From the NCBI GenBank assembly GCA_013330915.1, contig DUHK01000161.1, forward strand, positions 1 through 6,922: a stretch of 6,922 nt of DNA, written 5' to 3'. The position numbers were made by a program, and so were the translations under genes. Shown piece by piece: positions 1 to 5,886 of this stretch (positions are counted from its first letter, which is position 1; the number at the start of each line of letters is the position of its first letter). Below the pieces are notes generated by a model. That model did not search any database. It saw nothing but the letters and a program-made list of their open reading frames with translations, and was not told the DNA's origin. Origin of the DNA: Methanosphaera sp. (GTDB lineage: Archaea; Methanobacteriota; Methanobacteria; Methanobacteriales; Methanobacteriaceae).

Positions 1-275
1 ATCTTAAAAAATGTAGAAATTATAAATATTATACAATCACTAATTAAAAAAAGAATATAAACCGTTTTATTGCATTTGAAGAGATTCCAATCATCGCCAC
101 CACATTGTTTTACTATTAAAATACAAATTTTCATTGAAATTTACCAAAAAAATATTTCTCTCGTGTCATTCATGCCATTTTAAGTGACAAAACTTCTGTA
201 AAATAAAAAGATTTCAAATAAAATAATTATATCTAAAAGCATTACCAAAAATAACTTATAACGAAGTGATGAAAA
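1..275. other. AT-rich intergenic region with no gene seen
   Basis: No convincing reading frame, RNA gene or sizeable inverted repeat is visible here. The stretch is very AT-rich with many stops in all frames. Only its right end looks functional: a TATA-like element near 225-233 and a GTGAT Shine-Dalgarno-like sequence at 266-270 precede the small gene that starts at 276. It may also hold the end or start of a transcript from a gene left of the window, but nothing shows this directly. Confidence 0.5.
225..233 (+). promoter_or_regulatory. Possible TATA box for the coiled-coil gene
   Basis: An AATTATATC element lies about 45 bp upstream of the ATG at 276. Archaeal transcription usually starts about 25 bp downstream of the TATA centre, which would give a leader of roughly 20 nt containing the GTGAT at 266-270. 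The surroundings are so AT-rich that chance TATA-like sequences are common, so this is only a candidate. Confidence 0.3.
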
Positions 276-536
276 ATGGATGAAAAACCAGACATAAACA
301 ATCTAATAAATGAAAACGAACTATTGCGAAAACAATTAGAAGAACAGAAAAACGGTTACAAAAAACTATCCTCCGAACTGGGACAAAGTATATTCGAGTA
401 TGAAGATTTAGACCTGAAAAACAGAGCTTTGAAAAAAGAGAATGCTCAATTAAAAGAAGAAATAGAAGAATTAAAAAAATTCAAAGAAGAAGTAGAATCA
501 TCAAAAGGATGGAAAATTATTAAATTATTCAAATAA
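276..536 (+). CDS. Small coiled-coil protein of unknown function
   Basis: An 86-residue, highly charged protein that I cannot assign to a named family. Residues 8-35 and 44-75 are rich in Glu, Lys and Leu with heptad-like spacing, for example NAQLKEEIEELKK at 56-68, so a coiled coil is likely. There is no signal peptide or membrane segment. The C-terminus, ESSKGWKIIKLFK, is short, aromatic and basic. It resembles the S-x-W-K-(I/L)-x-K tail that follows a coiled coil at the end of many glycosyltransferase-type proteins, so the gene may be a free-standing version or remnant of such a tail; that is inference. The ATG at 276 is preceded by GTGAT at 266-270, five bases away, a partial match to the archaeal Shine-Dalgarno sequence. 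The 3' end overlaps the convergent nitroreductase gene by 8 bp. Confidence 0.65.
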   Translation: MDEKPDINNLINENELLRKQLEEQKNGYKKLSSELGQSIFEYEDLDLKNRALKKENAQLKEEIEELKKFKEEVESSKGWKIIKLFK

Positions 537-1083
537 TTTCATCAAGATACACAACAAAATCATCCTTAATTATCTTTTCAGGGAGTTCATAATCATCAGA
601 ATAACCTAAAACTACGTGTCCAACACCAACATAATCTTCACTTAATCCCCAGACTTTAAGTAATTCCTTTCCCTGTAAGGAATCAAATTCCTCTTTTGCC
701 CTGTGAATCCAACAAGACCCAATATCCAAACTACTTGCAGCGTTCAAGATATTTCCTATTACCAGTGAAGCATCTTCAACATGAGTAGGAACGTTCTTAT
801 CTGCCAGGACTATTATTAATGTGGATGCGTTATAAAATGGATCAAAATCTTCAGGCAAATTGCTTTGTAGCTCTTGTGGATAAAATGATTTGTTCCAAAG
901 GGAAAATCTTTCAATAATATCCTTTCTCTGAATGACCAGAATCTTTGGAGATTGTGCATTCATACCTGTTGGTGCATTAACTGCAGCACTTAAAATCTTT
1001 TCCAAGTCATCTTTAGAAACTTTTTCATCGTTAAACTTTTTAACACTACGTCTTGTTTTTAAAATTTCTATTGTGGATTTCAT
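529..1083 (-). CDS. Nitroreductase-family flavoprotein
   Basis: A 184-residue protein with the hallmarks of the nitroreductase family: FMN-binding, usually homodimeric, NAD(P)H-dependent oxidoreductases of the cytoplasm. The N-terminal TRRSVKKF (residues 10-17) matches the RRSxRxF phosphate-binding motif. APTGMNAQSP (37-46) is the usual second FMN-contacting loop. DASLVIGNILNAASSLDIGS (104-123) is the typical central helix and GVGHVVLGY (153-161) the conserved late strand. The length fits the compact members of the family. The substrate cannot be deduced; reduction of nitro compounds, quinones or other flavin-accessible acceptors is possible. The ATG start is supported by GGAG at 1091-1094, seven bases upstream. 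The gene follows DUF763 on the same strand after 60 bp, with a TATA-like TATAATATAT at 1111-1120, so it could be co-transcribed or have its own promoter. Family is firm, function is not. Confidence 0.93.
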   Translation of the reverse strand: MKSTIEILKTRRSVKKFNDEKVSKDDLEKILSAAVNAPTGMNAQSPKILVIQRKDIIERFSLWNKSFYPQELQSNLPEDFDPFYNASTLIIVLADKNVPTHVEDASLVIGNILNAASSLDIGSCWIHRAKEEFDSLQGKELLKVWGLSEDYVGVGHVVLGYSDDYELPEKIIKDDFVVYLDEII

Positions 1084-1090
1084 ATTAAAA

Positions 1091-1094
1091 CTCC
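1091..1094 (-). promoter_or_regulatory. Shine-Dalgarno site of the nitroreductase gene
   Basis: GGAG on the minus strand lies seven bases before the ATG at 1083. It fixes this start over any internal Met. Confidence 0.6.
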
Positions 1095-1143
1095 ATATTA
1101 AAATCTAATAATATATTATATCCAATTAAATAAGATACTTTTG

Positions 1144-2298
1144 CTAATTAATAAATTTATTTAAGCGTTTGATGGCATCATATTTTTCTTTGTCATCAAG
1201 TTTTGCCTGTTTTAGGGAAGTTCTAATCGTGTCAATTGAGTAGTCATAGACCTCCTTATCTACAGGGTATGGGAAACCGTCTTTTCCGCCATGAGCAAAA
1301 CTGTATTTTACGGGATCTTCCCAACTGGCCTCCTGTCCATATACCAGATCACTAATCAAGGCCAATGCTCTGATTTTTTTGGGTCCAATACCCTTTAATG
1401 AAATCAGTTGCTTGTAATCTTCAGGCTGCAATTCATAGGCTCTTTTCAATACTTCAAATTCCCTGTCACTTAAATCCATGTCAAGAACTTCATGGTGGGC
1501 AGGCATAGTAAATGATTTCTGCTTCAAAAAGCCTGTCGGATCTTTTTGATCTTTTTCAAAATCAAAGAAATCCGATAATAATGTTTGTTTTGGATCCTTT
1601 CTTCTGAAATAAGTTCTTAAATGTTCAGGATTATCATTTATCAAATCAACACTAATCTTCTGTACTTCTTCACTCTTTTTTGAGGACATGTTCAATGTTT
1701 CATCGTTTTTGAAATCACATTCTATGGCCGTATGAGGATCTGATAAAAAATCATCCAAATCCGTGCTCATCCAATGATAACGGCGTGCATACTTATTGGA
1801 TAAGTTCATGCCCTGCTGAACAACCGCCCATTTTCCCTTTTCTGTCAAAAAGAAATTGTGTTGATATAATGTATAACTATCCTGAATACATGAATTATCA
1901 ATTTTTGCAGATAGTTTCGAGGAATTAATAAGATTATCCTTTGTTTTTTCAGAAAAATTAAAGTCATCCGCCAATTTTTCTATTTGCATTGGAGTTTTTA
2001 AGGAATTTTTACCTTTTCCACCCAAAACAGCAATTCCATGTTCTTCAGGATTTAAACTTGCTCGTAACGCGCCGCATGTGGTGGTGGTCGTACCCGAGGA
2101 ATGCCAGTCAAAACCAATTATACATGAAAATCCCTGAAACCAGTATGGATTTGATATTCTGTTTAAGAACTCTTCATGGCCGTATTCCTCCAGAATTACT
2201 TCCGTTAAAGCTCCAGATAATTTTACCATCCTTTTCCATAGCCATGGAGGAGTATGGTCTGTATGTAATGGTAAATTTGTAATTCCTTTTCTTTGCAT
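1144..2298 (-). CDS. DUF763 domain-containing protein
   Basis: A 384-residue protein that matches DUF763, a mostly archaeal family of unknown function. The family signature is clear: GITNLPLHTDHTPPWLWKRM (residues 5-24), then GFDWHSSGTTTTTCGAL (62-78) and HGIAVLGGKGK (87-97). Conserved His, Asp and Thr residues in these blocks suggest a catalytic or metal/nucleotide-binding site, but this is inference. Near the C-terminus, LISLKGIGPKKIRALALISD (298-317) looks like a helix-hairpin-helix motif (LxxLxGIGPKxAxxL), which usually contacts the DNA backbone, so a role in DNA or RNA metabolism is reasonable. There is no signal peptide or membrane segment. The start fits the family N-terminus. No Shine-Dalgarno is visible before the ATG, and a TATA-like element about 30 bp upstream predicts a nearly leaderless mRNA. 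Length is about normal for the family as I know it. Confidence 0.9.
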   Translation of the reverse strand: MQRKGITNLPLHTDHTPPWLWKRMVKLSGALTEVILEEYGHEEFLNRISNPYWFQGFSCIIGFDWHSSGTTTTTCGALRASLNPEEHGIAVLGGKGKNSLKTPMQIEKLADDFNFSEKTKDNLINSSKLSAKIDNSCIQDSYTLYQHNFFLTEKGKWAVVQQGMNLSNKYARRYHWMSTDLDDFLSDPHTAIECDFKNDETLNMSSKKSEEVQKISVDLINDNPEHLRTYFRRKDPKQTLLSDFFDFEKDQKDPTGFLKQKSFTMPAHHEVLDMDLSDREFEVLKRAYELQPEDYKQLISLKGIGPKKIRALALISDLVYGQEASWEDPVKYSFAHGGKDGFPYPVDKEVYDYSIDTIRTSLKQAKLDDKEKYDAIKRLNKFIN

Positions 2299-2322
2299 GG
2301 TTAATACTTATAAATTACAAAG

Positions 2323-2345
2323 TATTTTAAGATAATGGGGTTTTG
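2323..2345 (-). promoter_or_regulatory. Candidate BRE/TATA promoter of the DUF763 gene
   Basis: Read on the minus strand, the segment AAAACCCCATTATCTTAA followed by AATA forms a BRE-like A-rich/CC element next to a TATA-like TTATCTTAAAATA. Counting about 25 bp downstream puts the transcription start near 2305, only a few bases before the ATG at 2298. That fits the lack of a Shine-Dalgarno sequence there. A second TATA-like TTTATAAG at 2307-2314 is too close to the ATG to drive a full transcript. The element resembles the facing promoter of the PepSY gene. Confidence 0.4.
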
Positions 2346-2360
2346 AGAAGTAATATTTTC

Positions 2361-2382
2361 TTTAGATAGATATATATCTAAA
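2361..2382. promoter_or_regulatory. 22-bp palindrome between divergent promoters, possible operator
   Basis: TTTAGATA (2361-2368) and TATCTAAA (2375-2382) are perfect 8-bp inverted repeats separated by the 6-bp spacer GATATA. The palindrome lies between the two divergent BRE/TATA-like elements, about 15 bp upstream of the PepSY TATA box. Its size and symmetry fit a dimeric helix-turn-helix regulator. In AT-rich DNA such symmetry can be chance, and no regulator gene lies in the window. Confidence 0.4.
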
Positions 2383-2387
2383 AAAAG

Positions 2388-2405
2388 AAAAAACCATTAT
2401 ATAAG
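2388..2405 (+). promoter_or_regulatory. Candidate BRE/TATA promoter of the PepSY gene
   Basis: AAAAAACC immediately upstream of ATTATATAAG gives a good archaeal BRE plus TATA box (TATA core 2397-2404). The expected start, about 25 bp downstream, is near 2425. That leaves a leader of about 19 nt which contains the Shine-Dalgarno sequence at 2432-2438. Confidence 0.55.
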
Positions 2406-2431
2406 TGCATAATTCATTAATTAATTGATAT

Positions 2432-2438
2432 AGGAGTG
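2432..2438 (+). promoter_or_regulatory. Shine-Dalgarno site that selects the GTG start of the PepSY gene
   Basis: AGGAGTG is close to the archaeal AGGAGGTG. Its GGAG core ends seven bases before the GTG at 2444. It supports the GTG as the true start; the predicted membrane anchor begins right after it. Confidence 0.7.
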
Positions 2439-2443
2439 GAAAA

Positions 2444-3133
2444 GTGGATTCAAAAATTATATTAGCAATATTGATTGTTGCACTAATTGGTATTGTGGCA
2501 GCCACATACCAAGATCAAACAGGTTCTGTTCTGGAAACCTTAAGTAATGTTGCAGTTGAAGATAACAATCCCGAAGGTGCTACAGATATTCTTGAAAGTA
2601 ATGTGGGCAGCGGTTCAGACGGTTCTGTAAAGGTTGAAGAAGATGTTGTCAAATCAGACAATACTGCAACCAATAAGGCCAATAAAAATACAAATACAAA
2701 ACCTGCAAGTAATACTGCAAAACCAACCAATAACAACAATAATCCAACCAACACAAACAACAACAATAATCCAACCAACACAAACAACACCCCAATAAAC
2801 AACAACAATAATCCAACCAACACAAACAACACCCCAATAAACAACAACAATAACTCAAACAACACAGTAAAACCAACCAATAACACAACTCCATCATCCA
2901 ATCAGACAAACACAACCACATACAAAATCACACCAACACAAGCAAAACAGATAGCTACCGAAAACTTACCTCAAAGTTTATCAAAAGCTGTTGCATCAAA
3001 TCCAAAACTTTATGGCAGCAGTTATGAAGTAACATTCTACATGAATGGAAAATCAGTCGGTTATTATGAAATAGATGCCAATACTGGTAGAATAACCGGA
3101 GGAGCATTTGAAGGTGAAGTTCCAAACCCATAA
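2444..3133 (+). CDS. Membrane-anchored PepSY-domain surface protein
   Basis: A 229-residue protein in three parts. Residues 5-21 (IILAILIVALIGIVAAT, after Lys4) form one hydrophobic segment, probably an uncleaved anchor with the rest outside the cell. Residues 24-71 are acidic. Residues 72-160 are a low-complexity linker of Asn, Thr and Pro, encoded partly by 42-bp tandem repeats, with several N-x-S/T sequons (N136, N153, N156) that archaeal oligosaccharyltransferase could use. Residues 161-221 look like a PepSY domain: KITPTQAKQIA at the start, VTFYMNGKSVGYYEIDANTG near the end, matching the usual 'YEVxVDAxTGxI' strand. PepSY domains in bacteria are associated with inhibition of secreted peptidases; what they do in methanogens is unknown. 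The linker may span the cell wall. The GTG start has a strong Shine-Dalgarno sequence. A terminator follows directly, so the gene is probably monocistronic. Confidence 0.85.
   Translation: MDSKIILAILIVALIGIVAATYQDQTGSVLETLSNVAVEDNNPEGATDILESNVGSGSDGSVKVEEDVVKSDNTATNKANKNTNTKPASNTAKPTNNNNNPTNTNNNNNPTNTNNTPINNNNNPTNTNNTPINNNNNSNNTVKPTNNTTPSSNQTNTTTYKITPTQAKQIATENLPQSLSKAVASNPKLYGSSYEVTFYMNGKSVGYYEIDANTGRITGGAFEGEVPNP
2732..2854 (+). repeat. 42-bp in-frame tandem repeats in the PepSY linker
   Basis: Two perfect 42-bp copies (2756-2797 and 2798-2839) encode NNNNNPTNTNNTPI twice. A partial copy precedes them (2732-2755, AACAACAATAAT then CCAACCAACACA) and another follows (2840-2854). The unit is 14 codons, so gain or loss of copies keeps the frame and only changes linker length. 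The whole array lies in a stretch with no G on the coding strand (2718-2866). Confidence 0.9.
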
Positions 3134-3142
3134 AATAACATA

Positions 3143-3181
3143 AGTATCCTATATGGATACTCTCTTTTTTTTATTTTTTTT
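3143..3181 (+). terminator. Hairpin plus oligo-T terminator after the PepSY gene
   Basis: AGTATCC (3143-3149) and GGATACT (3155-3161) form a perfect 7-bp stem with a 5-base loop. Two runs of eight T follow (3165-3172 and 3174-3181), separated by one A. Oligo-T alone can terminate archaeal RNA polymerase; here both elements are present, ten bases after the stop codon. Confidence 0.8.
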
Positions 3182-3226
3182 AATGACTTGTCAAGCATTT
3201 TTAATTAAATATTAAGTAATATGAAC

Positions 3227-3249
3227 CATATACTTATTATCATATAAAA
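3227..3249 (+). promoter_or_regulatory. Probable promoter region of the antiporter gene
   Basis: Two TATA-like elements, CATATACTT (3227-3235) and ATATAAAA (3242-3249), lie 35-55 bp upstream of the ATG at 3283. Either would place the transcript start between about 3255 and 3270. The preceding terminator means the antiporter needs its own promoter. A choice between the two cannot be made by eye. Confidence 0.4.
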
Positions 3250-3282
3250 AAAATCAATTTAACTATGGGAAGATAAATAATT

Positions 3283-5238
3283 ATGGATTTAATATTATTA
3301 GAAAGCATGTCAGTAATTTTAATCACCGCAGTTGTGATTTTGCTCATATTTAACAAACTTAAACTTCCATCCATGATTGGGCTCTTTTTAACGGGAATTG
3401 TTTTGGGACAGTTTATTCCGTCAACAGACATCATTACCGAAATTGCAGAACTGGGAGTGATATTCCTTTTATTCATCATTGGTCTGGAATTTTCCATAGA
3501 AAAATTTTCCGCAATAAAAAAATATGCCCTGCTTGGTGGACTTTTACAGGTTTTGATTACAACAGCAATAGTGTCATTATTAACATTTATTGTTAAAATT
3601 CCTTGGAACGAATCTGTTTTCTTGGGTTTTCTCGTATGTTTCAGCAGTACCGCAATTGTAATGAAACTTATCCAGAAACAACGTTTAACTCACACAGTTC
3701 AGGGAAGAGTTACCCTTGGTATTCTTATATTCCAGGACATAGCCGTTATTCTGGTCCTGCTCTTGACACCAATGCTTGGAGGAAAAAATTTTAATCTTAG
3801 TACATTACCAACCACATTAATACAAGTAGCTGCATTAAGTTTGATAATATTTGCAGGATCGTTCTGGATTGTTCCAAAAGCATTACACGAAGCTGCAAGA
3901 ACTAAAAACCGTGACTTGTACATGTTATTGGTTCTGTTTATCTGTCTTGGAACAACTTATGCCACGTCATTTGTTGGTATTTCTCCCGAATTGGGAGCCT
4001 TTATAGCAGGTCTGATTATCTCCAACACGGAGTACAGTCATCAGACTCTTGGATACATACAACCGTTCCAGGATGTTTTCATGAGCATTTTCCTCATTTC
4101 AATTGGACTGATGATTAATGTGGAATATTTCATTAACAATATCCTTATCATAATCGTCCTTGCAGCAATAGTCCTGTTGGTAAAATTTATTGCCACATTC
4201 ATTACAGGCCGCGTACTAAAATTGCCTGTAGCTACAATAGTTGCTATTTCAGTTCTTTTAAGTCAGATTGGGGAATTTTCATTCGTATTAGCAGGTGAAG
4301 GTATTAAGTATGGATTGCTGTCCAATGAAATGTTTACGTTGTTCCTTGCAGTCAGCATAATTACAATGTCCTCAACACCATTCCTACAAAAAACTACTCC
4401 AAAAATACATAACATGATTAAAAAAATACCAGGCTTTGATGTTGATGATACATTGATGACAATTGATTCTGTTGAACATTATGAGGAAGAACTGGAAGAC
4501 CATGTTGTTATTGTGGGATTTGGTGTAAACGGTAAAAACCTTGCAAGGGCTTGTGACCATTATCATATCCCATACATTGTTGTAGACATGAATCCGTTGA
4601 TTGTCGAAAAGGAAAAATCCTATGGAATTCCTATAATATATGGAAATGCTGCTAGTGAAAGTGTTCAGAAAGAGTTAAAGGTCACCTCGGCAAAATGTTT
4701 GGTTGTGGTTACCGATTCATTTGAATCAACTTTTAAAACCATAGATACTGCACGAAGATTGAATCCTGACATTCACATCATTGTAAGAACAAGGTTTGTA
4801 CGTAACGTAGAGGAGTTATATGAAATCGGTGCTGATGAAGTAATTCCGGAAGAGTTTGAAACCAGTATTGAAATGTTCAGCAGGGTTATGGATTATTATA
4901 ACAAGGATGTTGATGAAATTATTGAAACTATTGATACGTTAAGATCAGACCATTACAATACATTCAGATGTGTATCCACAGAGGAAATCACTGCAAAACT
5001 TTCAGAAAGGTTAACTGATTTGAACGTGGGTTCATTAAATGTAACAAAGAAAAATCGTTTGGATAACTATGATTTCAGAAGTTATGACTTGACTGTCACT
5101 TCAATTATTAGAAACAATAAAACATTGGTTGGATTCAGTCCTAATTTCCCGTTGGAGGCGAATGATTTAATATTGTTTACCGGAAATCCGGAGGATATTG
5201 AAAGTTTCATTGAAGAGCAGTATCATGCGCCCCAATGA
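3283..5238 (+). CDS. KefB-type cation:proton antiporter with RCK domain (CPA2 family)
   Basis: A 651-residue integral membrane protein. Residues 1-385 form a Na+/H+-exchanger-type domain of about 12-13 hydrophobic helices, with typical CPA2 motifs: FLLFIIGLEFS (61-71), FQDIAVILVLLL (150-161), SPELGAFIAGLIIS (234-247), FLISIGLMIN (270-279) and SQIGEFSFVLAGEG (327-340). Residues 407-520 form a TrkA-N/RCK Rossmann domain: HVVIVGFGVNG (407-417) has the GxGxxG loop, and Asp435 at the end of the second strand suggests binding of an adenine nucleotide such as NAD(H). Residues 560-648 fit a TrkA-C domain (NDLILFTGNPEDIESF near the end). It probably exchanges K+ or Na+ for protons under control of a ligand bound by the cytoplasmic module. 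The ion is not decided by sequence. Only a weak GGGA (3267-3270) precedes the ATG. The gene is complete and appears to stand alone. Confidence 0.92.
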   Translation: MDLILLESMSVILITAVVILLIFNKLKLPSMIGLFLTGIVLGQFIPSTDIITEIAELGVIFLLFIIGLEFSIEKFSAIKKYALLGGLLQVLITTAIVSLLTFIVKIPWNESVFLGFLVCFSSTAIVMKLIQKQRLTHTVQGRVTLGILIFQDIAVILVLLLTPMLGGKNFNLSTLPTTLIQVAALSLIIFAGSFWIVPKALHEAARTKNRDLYMLLVLFICLGTTYATSFVGISPELGAFIAGLIISNTEYSHQTLGYIQPFQDVFMSIFLISIGLMINVEYFINNILIIIVLAAIVLLVKFIATFITGRVLKLPVATIVAISVLLSQIGEFSFVLAGEGIKYGLLSNEMFTLFLAVSIITMSSTPFLQKTTPKIHNMIKKIPGFDVDDTLMTIDSVEHYEEELEDHVVIVGFGVNGKNLARACDHYHIPYIVVDMNPLIVEKEKSYGIPIIYGNAASESVQKELKVTSAKCLVVVTDSFESTFKTIDTARRLNPDIHIIVRTRFVRNVEELYEIGADEVIPEEFETSIEMFSRVMDYYNKDVDEIIETIDTLRSDHYNTFRCVSTEEITAKLSERLTDLNVGSLNVTKKNRLDNYDFRSYDLTVTSIIRNNKTLVGFSPNFPLEANDLILFTGNPEDIESFIEEQYHAPQ

Positions 5239-5244
5239 AAAAAA
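5238..5244 (-). terminator. Possible oligo-T terminator of the leftward operon
   Basis: Seven consecutive T on the minus strand begin ten bases after the acetyltransferase stop codon, right at the convergent junction. There is no hairpin. A short oligo-T tract of this kind can end transcription in archaea. Confidence 0.4.
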
Positions 5245-5253
5245 TAGGATAAT

Positions 5254-5862
5254 TTAAAAGTCCAAATGACCTTCTCTTTTTTCTTTCTTTTTGGGTGGAA
5301 ACTTGTTATCAAAGCTTTCCAATTCTTTTTTATCCACTTTAAAACATTCATTATCCAGGTAAGTGGCGTTAAATTTTTCTATTTTTTCTTCATCAAGTAC
5401 CTTTATCATGAAAAAGGGCGTTTGTTCTGTGATGTCGTTGAATTGTATGCCGTATTTTGATGCTTCCACAAAGCCGAATCTTTTGTAATAGTTCTCATCA
5501 CCCACTGTGAATACGTATGGAATATTCATCTGTTTGGCCTTTTTTAGTGTGAATTCAATGATTTCAGTACCATAACCTTTGCCCTGATAATCTGGGTGTA
5601 CACATACAGGTCCTAATGTAACTACCTTTTCGGTTTTTTCTCCATCAACACAGATGTCATTTGTTGAATATGCAATTTGTGCAATAATTTTATTGTCCTC
5701 TTCAATAATGTAGTCAAGCTGTGGAATAAAGGATGGGTCATGTCTTAAGTTATGAATGATTAGATGCTCATAACATCCGGGTCTGTAAACATTCCAGAAG
5801 GATTCCCTTACCAGAAACTCAACTTCCTTATAGTCTGTTCTTCTTTCCAATCTAATATCCAT
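5254..5862 (-). CDS. GNAT-family N-acetyltransferase, YhbS-like
   Basis: A 202-residue cytoplasmic acetyltransferase of the GNAT fold, which moves the acetyl group of acetyl-CoA to an amine. VTLGPVCVHPDYQGKGYGTE (81-100) contains motif A with the Q-x-x-G-x-G pyrophosphate loop (QGKGYG, 93-98). GDENYYKRFGF (121-131) is the motif B signature of the YhbS-like group (COG3153 type). The substrate is unknown. The last 20 residues are charged and Lys-rich (PPKKKEKREGHLDF) and look disordered. The ATG is firmly set by AGGAGTGAT at 5866-5874, nearly the full archaeal Shine-Dalgarno sequence. It is the last gene of a leftward cluster, 24 bp after the stop of the paralogue gene, so the two are probably co-transcribed. 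Its stop lies 15 bp from that of the convergent antiporter gene. Confidence 0.9.
   Translation of the reverse strand: MDIRLERRTDYKEVEFLVRESFWNVYRPGCYEHLIIHNLRHDPSFIPQLDYIIEEDNKIIAQIAYSTNDICVDGEKTEKVVTLGPVCVHPDYQGKGYGTEIIEFTLKKAKQMNIPYVFTVGDENYYKRFGFVEASKYGIQFNDITEQTPFFMIKVLDEEKIEKFNATYLDNECFKVDKKELESFDNKFPPKKKEKREGHLDF
5272..5292 (+). terminator. T-rich tract that may terminate the antiporter transcript
   Basis: A T-rich tract with runs of six, three and five T lies 34-54 bp after the antiporter stop. It sits inside the 3' end of the convergent acetyltransferase gene and is the complement of the codons for its Lys-rich tail. No hairpin is seen. It may serve both purposes. Confidence 0.4.
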
Positions 5863-5865
5863 CTT

Positions 5866-5874
5866 ATCACTCCT
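5866..5874 (-). promoter_or_regulatory. Strong Shine-Dalgarno site of the acetyltransferase gene
   Basis: AGGAGTGAT on the minus strand differs from AGGAGGTGAT by one missing G and ends three bases before the ATG. It lies in the 24-bp gap after the upstream gene, as expected inside an operon. Confidence 0.75.
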
Positions 5875-5886
5875 TGTGTTATTTCG

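Noticed and set aside
125..142. Partial palindrome AAATTTTCATTGAAATTT
   Set aside because: Only five-base arms match strictly in very AT-rich DNA, and no promoter or gene start is near it.
1989..2282. Plus-strand frame of 97 codons inside the DUF763 gene
   Set aside because: DUF763 motifs on the other strand are conserved across this span; the plus-strand product shows no recognisable domain.
2307..2314. TTTATAAG as the DUF763 TATA box
   Set aside because: It lies nine bases before the ATG, so transcription would start inside the gene.
2732..2854. Repeat array as a CRISPR
   Set aside because: The 42-bp copies are directly adjacent with no spacers, lie in frame within a coding gene, and encode a linker.
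2515..2921. Long minus-strand reading frames opposite the PepSY linker, rich in Leu, Val and Cys
   Set aside because: They are the complement of the A/C-rich repeats, give monotonous low-complexity proteins, and lack a start signal.
3240..3497. Minus-strand frame overlapping the start of the antiporter gene
   Set aside because: It runs through the antiporter promoter and first membrane helices and has no supporting features.
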